Shown here: positions 52,401 to 61,288 of the stretch, one piece after another
Layout of the letters: each line of letters begins with the position of its first letter
Numbering within the stretch: the stretch's first letter is position 1
From: Undaria pinnatifida
Taxonomy: Eukaryota; Sar; Phaeophyceae; Laminariales; Alariaceae
Direction: 5' to 3'
DNA length: 64,000 nt
Assembly (NCBI GenBank): GCA_012845835.1
Contig: JABAKD010000019.1
Span: 5,122,994-5,186,993 of the forward strand
Translations under genes and position numbers: made by a program
Notes under the pieces: generated by a model
What the model saw: the letters and a program-made list of their open reading frames with translations, nothing else
Told to the model about the DNA's origin: nothing
The model's database searches: none

Positions 52401-55400
52401 TCAGCGTGGGGGGGGTTGCCGCGGGAGAAGGGGCGAGGGTTCGCCGACGCACGTCGGGACTGTTGATGCTGCCGCCACCGCTGCCGCCGCCGCCGCCACC
52501 GCATTTCTTGGCTCGAGATTGCGCTACTCCCGCCTCTCGAATTGACGGAGTGGACAATGACAAGAAGGACGGTAACGTTAACGGTAACCGCCGGAAAAGC
52601 AACAGCGGACCCAGCAGGTGGAGGGCGGTGCCTGATGGTGGGGCGTCGGTAGAAAGAAGGCCGGAAGACCTCTCCGAGAAAGGCGGCGGCGGCGATGGCA
52701 TGGAGGAAGGGAGGGGGTGGCTTTGCGTTGCCGCGATGCCCCCGTCGGCGGTGGACGTGCTTCCGGATGCGCCGAGCTCAGGAGACCGTGCTGTCGACGG
52801 TCCGCCGGTACCCCCGATAGGAAGAACCGAGGGGTCTGCTGTGGGGCTGCCCGGTAAAGAGAAAGAACGACAGACTTCGTTCCGCTACGACTGCCCAGAT
52901 GATTTTATCGGTGGTGCCGATGCTGGCAACGCATTGAAGATCGAAGACTCGGTCGGTGGACGAAAACCCCAAACAAGCGCTGGTATGACAATCGAGGGCG
53001 GCCGTGAAATGTCCTCACGCTCCAGGACAACGGGGGATATGGCGATTTTTTCCTCCCTCCAGGCACCCTACCACCACGCGTATGTTGCAGTGCTCGCTCC
53101 GCCGTCGCCGGCAGTAGATAACAGCACCGGCGACGGTAACGTCACCGATGTCGGCAGCGGTAATATCACTAGTAACGGTAACGGCAACAGCAATATCAAC
53201 GGACATATTACCGGCAACGGCAATAGTACCGGTAACGGTGCTAGAGTGGTGGCCGCGAGCAACATCATCGACCCTATTTCGAGCGCGTCAGCGCTTATTC
53301 TGCAAGTGGACCGAAGCGTGCCCGAGTCACCGCGGTGCGATGCGTCGGAAAATGACGTCTACGGTGACGGGGAGGCACCGGCTACAACGAGTGGGAGTGG
53401 GGGGTACGATGAGGTGGTGGTGATGGGGAAGAGGGGGAAGGAAGGAGCGCGCGAGGTGCCGCCGAGAGTGTGCGGGTGGAGGGCCTGTCTCGCCGACGCC
53501 GCCGCAGGGTAAGACTATTGGGTAGCCCGTGACATCTTCAGTTCAATGCTGCTGTCGAGTTGTCTTGTTGGAGAGGCGTGTCGCGATCGTTATGCACATG
53601 GACGCGTGCAAGAACTCCATCAATAAGAAAAACCGTGGTCAAGCGGCTACTACAGGGTGCCCCCAAGTCTGGACGCAACGAGCGACCGCCTCGTTTTTTC
53701 GTACTTACTGATCTAGACATATCGACGGACGGCCTCGATTTAGTTTCGTGTTTACTGAGAGGCGCCACGACCGGGGGATGCTTAACAAATGCTTAAGTGT
53801 GTCCTTCTGTAGCAGCAGACGTCAGCCGTCTATTCATAGGTACCTTGCGGCTGGCTTACCATGTGCTCAAAGGATATCCTTTTGCGGCAGACGTCAGGCG
53901 CCTGATCGTACGCACCTTGCCGCTGGCTTCCCATGTGCTTCCATTATGCCTGTGTGCAGCAGACGTCAGCAGTCTCCAACCCAAACCAACCCAACGAAAG
54001 CACAATGCTTGGGTGCCGCCGGTAGGCCCAACCCCACCCACCCACCAACCCACCCACCCACCACCCGTGATAGCGCACCTAACCCAACCCAGCATAACCC
54101 CTGATAATCAATACCTTGCTGCTGGCGTTTTCTCTTCCCTTGGTCATCTCATCCAATGGCCTTATCAGGTCGCTCTGCTTAACGCACGAACAAGTCAGGC
54201 ACTTTCTGGACGGCAAGGCGGCGAAGGTGATCCAAGCAGCGCCGTGAAGCAGTTATTTCGTGTCACGCCAACCGCGTGTCGAGCTACAAACGCCGCACAA
54301 GCACCAACTCACGCGTATTTTGCCTGGTTCTCGACAGCTTTTGATCGATTTGACTCGCGCTTCAAACGTGGAGACTTTCACCAGCTGGACCCATCTCAAC
54401 TGGTTAATTTTCAGCCGTTTCTCGGGCCATGCTCTGGTAACGTCCCTTCGCTGATATCGCCAAACCAACCGCGTCGCCCAACAGACGAAACCAACCATTT
54501 TACTTGCTAACGTTCCCGCTCCCATCCCACTTCCCCTTTCCCATCACGCCGCGCACGTTGGCCGCTATCCGCGACCAATGGCGGCATTACCGCCTGGTCA
54601 ATTTTCAGCTGTTTCTCGGGCCATGCTCTGGTAACGTCCCTTCGCTGATATCGCCAAACGAACGGCGTCGCCCAACAGACGAAACCAACAATTTTACCTG
54701 CTGACGTTCCCGCTCCCATCCCACTTCCCCTTTCCCATCCCGCCGCGCACGTTGGCCGCTATCCGCGACCAATGGCGGCAATACCGCCCTACGACTTCCC
54801 CTGCACCTCCCTTGCGGCCAACTATCTCCACACCGCCCTGCGGCCATCTCTGCTCCGCTCTACGACCGCCTCCGTACCCCCCTACGACCGCCCCGGCGCC
54901 ACCCTACGACCGCCTCCACACCGCCCTACGACCACCTCCGCACCGCCCTATGACCACTCCCGCACCGCTCTACGACCGCCCCCCGTACGGCCTTACGACC
55001 GCCCACGGTGCATAGGCCGGCTGTGTGAGCGACTCGTTTCGTTTTCTCCCGCCAGGGTCAGGGCCGAAGCGTCGCTCTTCCGTGAGAAAGAGGCGCGCGA
55101 CAGCCGGAACCAGCACTTCGTCGTGGCCATCTAGTAGCGCCGCCACCGCTGGCGCCAGTGTTAATTCAACAGCGGGTAGTGGTAGCGGTGGGGGCGGTGG
55201 CGGTGAGGAGGAGCTGGTTGCGTTGCGGTCTATGTCGCCGCTACTGTCGGAGCTGCTGAACGGCAAGCTCGGGACTACGATCGCCATGTTCTGTCAGCGG
55301 GCGGCGGTGGAGGCGAAGACGTGGCGGCTGGGGTAAGTTGGCCCGTACTTTGTATTTTTTCCGATAGGTGGTCGGGGTTTGGACTAGGGGTGGGATCGGG

Positions 55401-58400
55401 GTCGGTGTTGACTTTGAGGTAGGGAATAGGGCGGGTTCGCATGTTCGACTGCGCGGCGGCGGCGTTACTCGTGCGTTTGTTTCTTATTAGCCATTCTAGA
55501 GACTGCGTATTTTTTTTCTCCTGCCCGGAAGTTTTTTTATTGGCAGAATCGCGAATCGTGACGTTCCCCGCCCCGAAGCGATCAATCAGGACACGCCTCC
55601 GATAAATTGGCGATCGCGGGACGAAGCGCCGGCTAACCCCAATCTGTCGATAGTATGGATTTTTCTGGAAGAACGAAGTCAATATCCAACCAAGCACTGT
55701 ACTTGTAAATATCTAGTACATACATTACACAAATGAATGTGGTGCAACCTGAGCCAAGTGCACCGCCACCTGAGCTAAGGGCGGTGCAACCTGAGGCATA
55801 TGCGTATGTGCGGTGCACCCTGAGTCAATGATATTCCACACATGTAGATGTCATAGTCTGTTTAAGCGTAGTACCTGACACAGTCCACCCATATGTCCCG
55901 TCTTCCCCCCCCCCCGTTTTTCGACGTGGTTTTTAGAGAGCGGCGGGCCAGCGACAGGGCAGGCGACGAACTCAACGGCGGAGGAAAGGTCCACCGAGCG
56001 GTGGAACGACATGGGTCGGGTCGGGCGCCTATCAAGGTACAAGACGCGTGCTACGATACGGATACAGCAATGGTGCCTCTATGCCACCGGTTGAGTAGTG
56101 CCGGTTGCCCATTACAGCACCTGTGAAATCGCTCGGCACAGATGGAACCAACAGTAGTGGACTGTGCTGAGCAAACCCCGGTCGGTGCCATGATGGCGGC
56201 ATTCCGCTTGGCACATACCTGATACAGGCACTATAGAGGAACCACTACAAGTACTGTTTTCCCTTTTTTCCGTTTTTTTTTTCTTTATCCCATATGTTGT
56301 CCTGGCACTACTCTCGCGCTCCCTCCCAGTAGTAACTCAGATCCGGGGTCACATAGCGGGCCCTCCGCCCCCCTTCCCACTAAGGCACTTGCCTTGACTT
56401 TTATCGCGAGAATAATTCAGCATTTTTTTCCCTCGTCGACTCGCGTCGAATTGAATTGTGCTTACCCACGCTGCTAGGCGCTCTCAGCAGTTGATCCTTT
56501 GTTTCTTTGCATGTTTGCCAAAAAATTGCAGGATCTCACCATGGTGGGAATCGAACTCGAAGACTAACGCTAGTAGTATTCGAGAGTAACCACTAGACCA
56601 CCGGGGCGACCGTCTACTATAGCACTTTTTGGCCGAATCATTTCTGACCGACGCGCCTCCTCAACCAAGGGACTACCCAATACCGTTCGCATACAATGTG
56701 TGCTTTGCACTACTCTTCGTTACGTACCTAGGCCATGGGTTTGGGCTACCCTCCTGATAGTCTGGTTGAGGGTGAGACCTAGAGAACCCCAAGTTTGGGG
56801 CGGCAGAAAAATTAGGTTCACGCCTACTGTAGCATGCATCGCACCCCGGGACAGACCAATCGTGCTCCCGTCCTACTACTGTAGCATGCATCACACCGCG
56901 AGGCAGGCCGGACGTACTCCCATCCGTCCTGAGCCGCAGCCCTTCAATAGCTGCAGCTGGCGTCGTACGTACACGAGAAGAATCCAACCATCCGTGGATT
57001 TGTTTTAGGCGGTTTTCATGGGGTAATTTCTACGATAGGTGTGATTGGACCCGTAGGGGATGGCTTCGGCCGCCGATGAGGGTAAAGGCATTAGGGATGT
57101 GAGCTGGCTGAGCTTGACGGCCAATATACAGCAGAGGTGTGTTGAGCGACGAAGCAAGCCGACCAACTGACTTATATCTGAATTGATTTTTAAAAAAACG
57201 CGAGCGGCAAATGCACCAGTCCGATACGAAAGCGCAGGGCTCTTCAAGCTACCGCACACAACGACTCCGAGTATTAATAGCTGTAATACGTAGCTGTAAT
57301 ACGTAGCCAACTACTCCGGAAGTATTATCTAGTGGGCAAGTTACTATTGGGCGCGTGCTACGATAGAGGTTCGCCATTTTTGTTATAGAGATCTTCGCTT
57401 GAGGAACTCTACTTCTCTCACGAACACTGATTTGCGGAAAATTAAAAGTGCTGCGCGATTACCAATCCCATGGCCTAGGTGTTCCTCGGCCATTATTGCG
57501 AAAACAAGAGCGAAATTCCGACGATGTTTTGGTCAAGGAGCCTCGTCATTCTGAAAACGTTTGAGCCTAAAAGTGATACTTCTATCGTAGCTCACGCCAT
57601 TAGTATAGTCGGCCACCCCACAGCCGTAGTTAGCGCAGACTTACATCTTCCATTTTCCGGCCTAAGCTCATCATGAAAAAATGGTTGCCTTTGCGGGGAT
57701 GTTATGAATGTTCTTATGAAGCGCCCCCAATGTGTAATGAACTCCTCGCGTAAAAAGCCCCTGTGAACGGCCTCAGTCTCCGTAGAATCCCATGCAGTTT
57801 CACCTATTGGGCCTTCCAACTAGCAAACCTTATGACCTTGTCTGCGCGTGCGGCTCCAGAAACCTGATTGGGCAAGGTGGGCCAACCAGGAGGAGGCGGA
57901 GGCTGCTGATCGCAAGGTGGCGGCGGACATACATTGGGCAGAGCAGGTATGCGTACACACGGTGCCAAAAGCTGGCATACTGACAAGGTTTGCTGGATAG
58001 AGAAGAGACGGGTTCTTGCTGCATAAAGAGGAGACGCGATCTTGCGGAGTAGGGAAGAGAGAGACTTAACAAGAGATCAGCGCGTGAACCGTCGTATCGG
58101 CTGGCGGTAGCAACGCTTTTGCGCGACACCGCAGAGAGGATAATTCAGACGTTGTTTTAGGCAGACAAATTTTCGATGAAGCGGACGGAGAAAAGCGGCG
58201 AGCTCTTGCGTGTTGATAAGTTTTTCGACAGCCAGGACGGCATTGTTCTTCTTTTTCCTTGGGTGGATGGGTGAAAACGAAGCTTAAGCTCACCACAGTT
58301 CGACGTACGTGTCGTATCAATGTAACTGTCGCAACCACGTTGCTGCCGTGGCAGCGCGGCGACAAGGTGTACGGCCGCGCAACACTGCAGGAACCTGTTG

Positions 58401-61288
58401 CACAATGAAGCGAAAGCCGTCGGAGCATATCTCGCTGATGCTCTACAAACTTCATGAAGCTCTGCGAGGGTGAGGGGTACGGCGCTGATGTTGATGCCCC
58501 CCGCAAACGTAACGAAATTGACGTCGCACCGCAAAAGGTGCTGCAAACGGAAAAGGAGGTAACCCTGGAGTTGCGGCGGCTGTCCAACCTTGGCGTTTAC
58601 CCGGAAGCCGAGCTCGCGCACATTCGACGTGAACACGTGGCCTTGGCCACTGAATGGCGACAGGTATGCTCATCGATGATTTGTAGATTATGATGCAGCA
58701 CAATACGGTACCAGTACGCCTTGTGGGAAATCATGCAACCAGTGCGCCGGATGCATGCCAGTACTTGGAACGGAACGTATGAGTTGTCCTACCCGTATGT
58801 CAGATACTACCGTTCAGGCACCGAAATTAGGCCGCCCTTACGAGGGTGCGTGTTCAAAGTTCGCCCCCCCCCCCCCCCTTCAAAGTGCGATCCCCCCCCC
58901 CCCCCCCCCGCGCGCCCCCTCCAGCGCCCGAATGTTGGAGGGGTCTCTAATAGGAGAAGAAGCGGTCTTGAAAGGGATGCGTGGTCGTTGGTCAAATGAC
59001 TAAGGCAAGCAACAAATGAGTACGCCCCCCCCGATTTTCCTCCACTCATTGGTTGCGTTTTTTTTTACCCGTCGAAAGGCCATCAATGGCCGCACCAACG
59101 TCCCCGACAAAAGGGAAGAGGACGAGGAAGACTGCGCTAGCGGAATTGCAGGTGGCAACAACACCAACAAGAACAGCAACAACAATAGAAATAGCAACAG
59201 CAACAGAGACAACACCAGCAATAAAAATAGCAGCAGCAACAGAGACGGTCACGGCAATAGGAACAGCAACGGCGGAAGCACCGGCGTCGAGACACCGTCG
59301 CCGAACAGCAGCTGCCTGCCGCTACCGCAACTGCCACCGGGCAGGCAGAGGGCACGGGGAGAAACAAACCTTCTAGCAAGGGGCGCAGCGGCGGCGTCAG
59401 CTCCGGCGCCCCCACACGGTTCACAGCCCTCAGATGGGGGAGTCCTGCAATCGTCAGAGACAGCGAGCGGGTCGGGTAGCGGTATCGACATATGCTCGGG
59501 CGGTCTCCGTCGGCGTGGAAAGGCGTCCTCTGCGTCGGCATTAGTTTTTCAGGAAGGGGGGCTTAATACCGGCGTTCGAGGGGGGTTGGGGAGGGGTAGG
59601 GAACCACGGGAGGGGTGGCGGGAGAGCGCGCAGGCAAGAGGTGAAGAGGAGATTGAACTCGATTTCTCGAGGCTGAAGTGGGCGTTGCTTCGAAGACGCC
59701 GAGAACAGGTGAGGGGATGCCACGCCGGGGAACCAAAGGTTTTATTTACCCTAGCCTTGCTGTGAAGTTGGCGCATGCTACGGTAAAACGAAGCGTGGAG
59801 TGTGCCGAACCTTTTCCATTGTTTTACCCCCCACAGCGTATCATTATCATATATCTTCGTCCCTTACGTTCCTCCCCCCCCCGCTCTCCCCCCCGTACGC
59901 GCTTACGACGAGAGCTTACAGAAGGTGAACTTTCCCTAAAATTCAAACAAACACATATTCCTCTGGTGTGTTTTGTTCGAACCATCAACTGGCGAGTTAA
60001 CTAAGGCTGTCAGTTTCCAGCACACTGCGAAACATTGGACGAAAAAAAATGGCATCCCATGTGCCGTTAGGGATGCAAGGGACGAAGATATATGTGCCGT
60101 TATTGCCTTCCGTTTCCTTTCCCGGTTCCGCCGCCGTGCTCACCGTGTCCCGTCCAAGTCGTTCCGTGCAAGCCCGTGACGATTCAATCCCATTCAGTGC
60201 TGTACCGTGCTTACCGTGTCCCTTCCAATCCCATCCCGTGCAATCCCGGGATGCCGCAATCCGGCGGGATCATGTCCCGACCCAAAAAAACGGTACCGAG
60301 GACATCCCTGATTTTTTATCCTTCCGTTGTCCTTGCCCGGTCCCACCAGGCGGAAAGATCGAACGCAGCCGTAAAAGGGAGCACGCCAAGTCGAACGCCG
60401 ACCATCTTGTCGCCGAAGGGCGCGCCTACGTTGCATGCAGCAGAGGTACTGTCGGCATATGATGGCGCGGCAAGTGCGACTCCTTCCACCGTCGAGATAT
60501 TGTCTTCGGGCAAAAGCGATATTGGCGTTGGTGGTGGTGATGGCGGTGGTGGTAGCGGGGGCGGGGGTGGCGGCGGGGGCGGGGGTGGCAGAGGTGGCGA
60601 CCTGAACGATGTAGACCCCGCCACTGATGCTTCAATGGTGTTATCTTCGCCTTTGTCCGCCGCTCCTGCCGAGCAGCTTTACTGTCAGCCGTCGCCGACA
60701 TCGACTCTCTCGGCACGGGCGGAGAAAAACAGCGGGGCAGAGCTGCTGCAGCGGCGGCAGCATTTGTTGTCGTCGCGGGCGCCCGATTTCTCCTCGTCCT
60801 GCCCACCCGCTTCTCGCCGCTTTAGACAGCTAACGGCGCTGTCAGCATCTGGCGAGGAAGATAATAACTCCCGCGCGTCCCAACCTCAGCCTACCGCCCT
60901 TCCGCGAACTGCGGTAGCAACAGCTGCAGCTTCTGCCGGCGTTGGCGCTGCGCGGCAGCGCAGACGGCGACACTCCCCGCCGATTAGACCCGCCCGCGTT
61001 GCTGGCCATAGCTCCGCTTCGCCGACGTCTGTACGGGTGACCCGCGCTGCGGCTGCCTCGCACGCGCCAGAGAGGGATTGGGGTAAGGGGGAGCGGAGAA
61101 AGAACACCATTGGTCGGAGTGGTGGTAGGGCGGTGTCGCGCAGGCGGGCGTCGATGGGGGCGGGGGCGGGAGAGGGTGAGGGGGGTGGCGATACTTTTCA
61201 GATTGATCCCTTCGCGTCGCATGGACGGCGGAGGCAAGGGTTCGATGCGGCCCCTTATCAGACGACGGTGCTGTTCCGTGATCGCTGA
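41503..61288 (+). CDS. large low-complexity/coiled-coil protein gene, multi-exon, unknown family
   Basis: Exons (plus): 41503-41916 (ATG in ACCATGG context), 48550-48754, 49122-49266, 49846-53508, a segment within 55060-55334, 57860-57946, about 58470-58663, 59079-59708 and 60350-61288 (stop TGA). Phases close exactly for exons 1-2-3-4 and for 57860 to the end; the middle (53509-57859) is unresolved. Exon 1 joining to 48550 is inferred from matching phase 0 and lack of other candidates. Charged helices: exon 2 (RERRRRAALARETALSRM), exon 3 (RLQELLHECIGEYEKARLRE), the 57860 exon (WANQEEAEAADRKVAADIHW) and the next (LRRLSNLGVYPEAELAHIRR). The rest is Ser/Gly/Arg/Asn-rich. I do not recognise a family. 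The combination of coiled coils and disordered regions resembles scaffold or cytoskeletal proteins. Confidence 0.65.
42130..44200. repeat. tandem copy 1 of the 2.1-kb hairpin-array unit
   Basis: Begins CACCCCGGACAATAGC (42134) and ends GTTGACCTGGAACCTATTGT (44166). Contains an unrepeated core, 43200-43745, also present in copy 2 (GGCGATAAA, GCACAATAGG/AAGC, TTGAGACC..CCACCTTGAGC, ACTGAAAAAATAAAATGGCG). The core carries a decayed minus-strand coding-like stretch (CVFDAKNKPAV). Confidence 0.85.
44205..46300. repeat. tandem copy 2 of the 2.1-kb hairpin-array unit
   Basis: Begins CACCCCGGACAATAGCC (44207) and ends at GTTGACCTGGAACC (46299), where it is cut off by unrelated sequence. Collinear with copy 1 at an offset growing from about 2003 to 2122 bp through small indels. 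Its core (45200-45810) carries the parallel stretch CVFDAKLKPAVFWSDLFVC. Confidence 0.85.
46299..47772. mobile_element. possible hAT-like insertion ending the hairpin array
   Basis: Array copy 2 stops at CCTGGAACC, where copy 1 continues, and is replaced by CAGAGTTGGGCACGGGGACC, a start typical of hAT termini. The interior has GGTTATTTAACCGG and, near 47700-47760, CGGTCGGTTATTTCATAACC with an inverse-looking CCCTGG end. No 8-bp target duplication is confirmed. A helical frame fragment (LEEDEALAAKKIIKMYRQAA, about 46600) is unassigned. MITE-like copy 3 is nested inside. Confidence 0.35.
46766..47020. mobile_element. MITE-like family M, copy 3 (~255 bp)
   Basis: Left CGTGCTGCGATAGAGGTAT and right GCACCTCTATATCGTAGCAG are inverted repeats with few mismatches. 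The centre has TAGGCCATGGGATTT. Confidence 0.7.
48031..48372 (+). CDS. hypothetical small ORF with a hydrophobic N-terminal segment
   Basis: 113 codons. An internal Met starts MVAVYPFLSFALIFSLPAG, which looks like a signal peptide or membrane anchor, then LDGGPYSAAGEAPFYS and a Arg/His-rich end (LHSRTQRVHKLAIQR). It lies in the presumed first intron of the coiled-coil gene. It could be an independent small gene, an unused exon or chance. Confidence 0.3.
   Translation: MGVKMLGVFCRTARWRGMVAVYPFLSFALIFSLPAGICLDGGPYSAAGEAPFYSTTIIPDYSCSTPLVDAAMVLYEPYDTYNRHWGRLVAQLHSRTQRVHKLAIQRTGEVAGG
48550..48754 (+). CDS. coiled-coil gene exon 2
   Basis: Acceptor CTCCGCCAG, donor AGGG|GTAAAC; 68 codons plus 1. 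Reads ENANKALQSLRERRRRAALA, RETALSRMASRSAAFAHSAK, CRLAQARAQGLVKS. Strongly helical and basic. The single spare base pairs in phase with exon 3. Confidence 0.75.
49122..49266 (+). CDS. coiled-coil gene exon 3
   Basis: Acceptor GTTGCAAG, donor CTGAG|GTAAGA; 2+141+2 nt. Reads ADATRRLQELLHECIGEYEK, ARLREARIRKLSAEACDSVL and HGKILDL. The two spare bases complete an Arg codon with exon 4. Confidence 0.8.
49330..49660. repeat. (GTA)n and (GTC)n/(GTG)n triplet microsatellites
   Basis: About 330 bp of nearly pure triplets: GTAGTA (49380-49455), TCGTCG (49457-49515), GTGGTG (49515-49558), TCGTCG (49560-49602) and TGGCAG/TGGTGC (49603-49650). It lies between exons 3 and 4 of the coiled-coil gene. The opposite-strand Asp/Thr/Leu-run frames are artefacts. 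Confidence 0.95.
49846..53508 (+). CDS. coiled-coil gene exon 4: giant exon (1,221 codons)
   Basis: Acceptor TTCCGCAG, donor GCAGG|GTAAGA. Opens WSRFCSRLEDDALGLVKAYD, then Ser/Gly/Arg-rich disordered sequence broken by ordered patches: RVYYCLEEAEWEAARRQHS, APAGVLHLLGTTECREFVEA, LVHTLPTQAVRELLQVYLV. A Pro-run (PPPLPPPPPPH) and Asn/Gly repeats (GNGNSNINGHITGNGNSTGN, 53160-53240) occur late. Unusual for so intron-rich a locus to have 3.7 kb unbroken. No domain recognised. Confidence 0.85.
53808..53985. repeat. ~73-bp tandem repeat, 2-3 units
   Basis: Units carry GCAGACGTCAGSCG, then ACCTTGCSGCTGGCTTMCCA and TGTGCT. The third unit is cut short after GCAGCAGACGTCAGCAGTC. Confidence 0.75.
54402..54790. 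repeat. 194-bp tandem duplication
   Basis: Two nearly identical copies, 54402-54595 and 54596-54790, each with TCTCGGGCCATGCTCTGGTA, TCGCTGATATCGCCAAACSA and CGCTATCCGCGACCAATGGC. Few substitutions, so recent. Confidence 0.93.
54830..55010. repeat. ~24-bp minisatellite
   Basis: CGCCCTACGACCGCCTCCAC-type units repeated about seven times with small changes. It directly follows the 194-bp duplication. Confidence 0.85.
55060..55334 (+). CDS. coiled-coil gene exon segment (frame uncertain)
   Basis: Donor CTGGG|GTAAGT at 55334. The distal part reads EEELVALRSMSPLLSELLNG, KLGTTIAMFCQRAAVEAKTW. In the first 75 bases a different frame is also coding-like (AEASLFREKEARDSRNQHFV) but stops at 55134. 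Either a frameshift, a tiny intron or an alternative 3' end accounts for this. Confidence 0.55.
55738..55830. repeat. GGTGCAACCTGAG tandem repeat
   Basis: GGTGCAACCTGAG, GCACCGCCACCTGAGCTAAG, GGTGCAACCTGAGGCATATG and GGTGCACCCTGAGTCAATG in a row. Three to four units of ~25-30 bp. Confidence 0.75.
56320..56611 (-). mobile_element. tRNA-derived SINE-like element with recognisable head
   Basis: The head (56611-56531, minus) reads GGTCGCCCCGGTGGTCTAGT with an A-box (TGGTCTAGTGGTTA), and ends with a B-box (GAGTTCGATTCCC). The body carries AATTCGACGCGAGTCGACGA and a GGATCTGAGT tail shared with the 17.0 and 17.6 kb copies. The acceptor stem does not pair and the head looks tRNA-Glu/Asp-like rather than functional. 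Confidence 0.65.
56613..56836. mobile_element. MITE-like family M, copy 4
   Basis: Left TCTACTATAGCACTTTTTGG, right CACGCCTACTGTAGCATG, centre TAGGCCATGGGTTT. It abuts the SINE-like head exactly, suggesting one inserted next to the other. GCCTACTGTAGCATGCATC is followed by a related CTACTGTAGCATGCATCAC at 56875. Confidence 0.6.
57355..57595. mobile_element. MITE-like family M, copy 5 (~241 bp, best ends)
   Basis: Left GTGCTACGATAGAGGT and right ACTTCTATCGTAGCTCAC; 14-bp inverted repeats with one mismatch. The centre AATCCCATGGCCTAGGTG is inverted relative to copies 1, 3 and 4. Confidence 0.75.
57860..57946 (+). CDS. coiled-coil gene exon, 29 codons
   Basis: Acceptor GGCTCCAG, donor CAG|GTATGC; phase 0. 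Reads KPDWARWANQEEAEAADRKV then AADIHWAEQ. A regular amphipathic helix. Confidence 0.65.
58470..58663 (+). CDS. coiled-coil gene exon
   Basis: Donor CAG|GTATGC at 58663. Reads NEIDVAPQKVLQTEKEVTLE, LRRLSNLGVYPEAELAHIRR, EHVALATEWRQ. The start is after one of several AG in CATGAAGCTCTGCGAGGG, all compatible with phase 0. Confidence 0.75.
58855..58920. repeat. poly(C) tracts
   Basis: Two C-runs of about 14-18 bases separated by TTCAAAGTGCGAT in an intron of the coiled-coil gene. Mirror of the G-runs common throughout the window. Confidence 0.85.
59079..59708 (+). CDS. coiled-coil gene exon, Asn/Ser-rich
   Basis: Acceptor GTCGAAAG, donor CAG|GTGAGG; 210 codons, phase 0 both sides. Reads AINGRTNVPDKREEDEEDCA, an Asn/Ser/Arg-rich tract, Pro/Ser/Gly sequence, and EIELDFSRLKWALLRRRREQ at the end. 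Confidence 0.75.
60350..61288 (+). CDS. coiled-coil gene last exon
   Basis: Acceptor TCCCACCAG; 312 codons and stop TGA at 61286-61288. Reads AERSNAAVKGSTPSRTPTIL, a poly-Gly tract (60530-60600), Ser/Ala/Arg-rich sequence and FDAAPYQTTVLFRDR at the end. Disordered, basic. A poly-Gly run like that in NEDD1's linker. Confidence 0.75.
   Translation, partial: AERSNAAVKGSTPSRTPTILSPKGAPTLHAAEVLSAYDGAASATPSTVEILSSGKSDIGVGGGDGGGGSGGGGGGGGGGGRGGDLNDVDPATDASMVLSSPLSAAPAEQLYCQPSPTSTLSARAEKNSGAELLQRRQHLLSSRAPDFSSSCPPASRRFRQLTALSASGEEDNNSRASQPQPTALPRTAVATAAASAGVGAARQRRRRHSPPIRPARVAGHSSASPTSVRVTRAAAASHAPERDWGKGERRKNTIGRSGGRAVSRRRASMGAGAGEGEGGGDTFQIDPFASHGRRRQGFDAAPYQTTVLFRDR

Noticed and set aside
56531..56611. 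Functional tRNA-Glu or tRNA-Asp gene
   Set aside because: Internal promoter boxes look good, but the ends do not form an acceptor stem and a SINE-like body follows.
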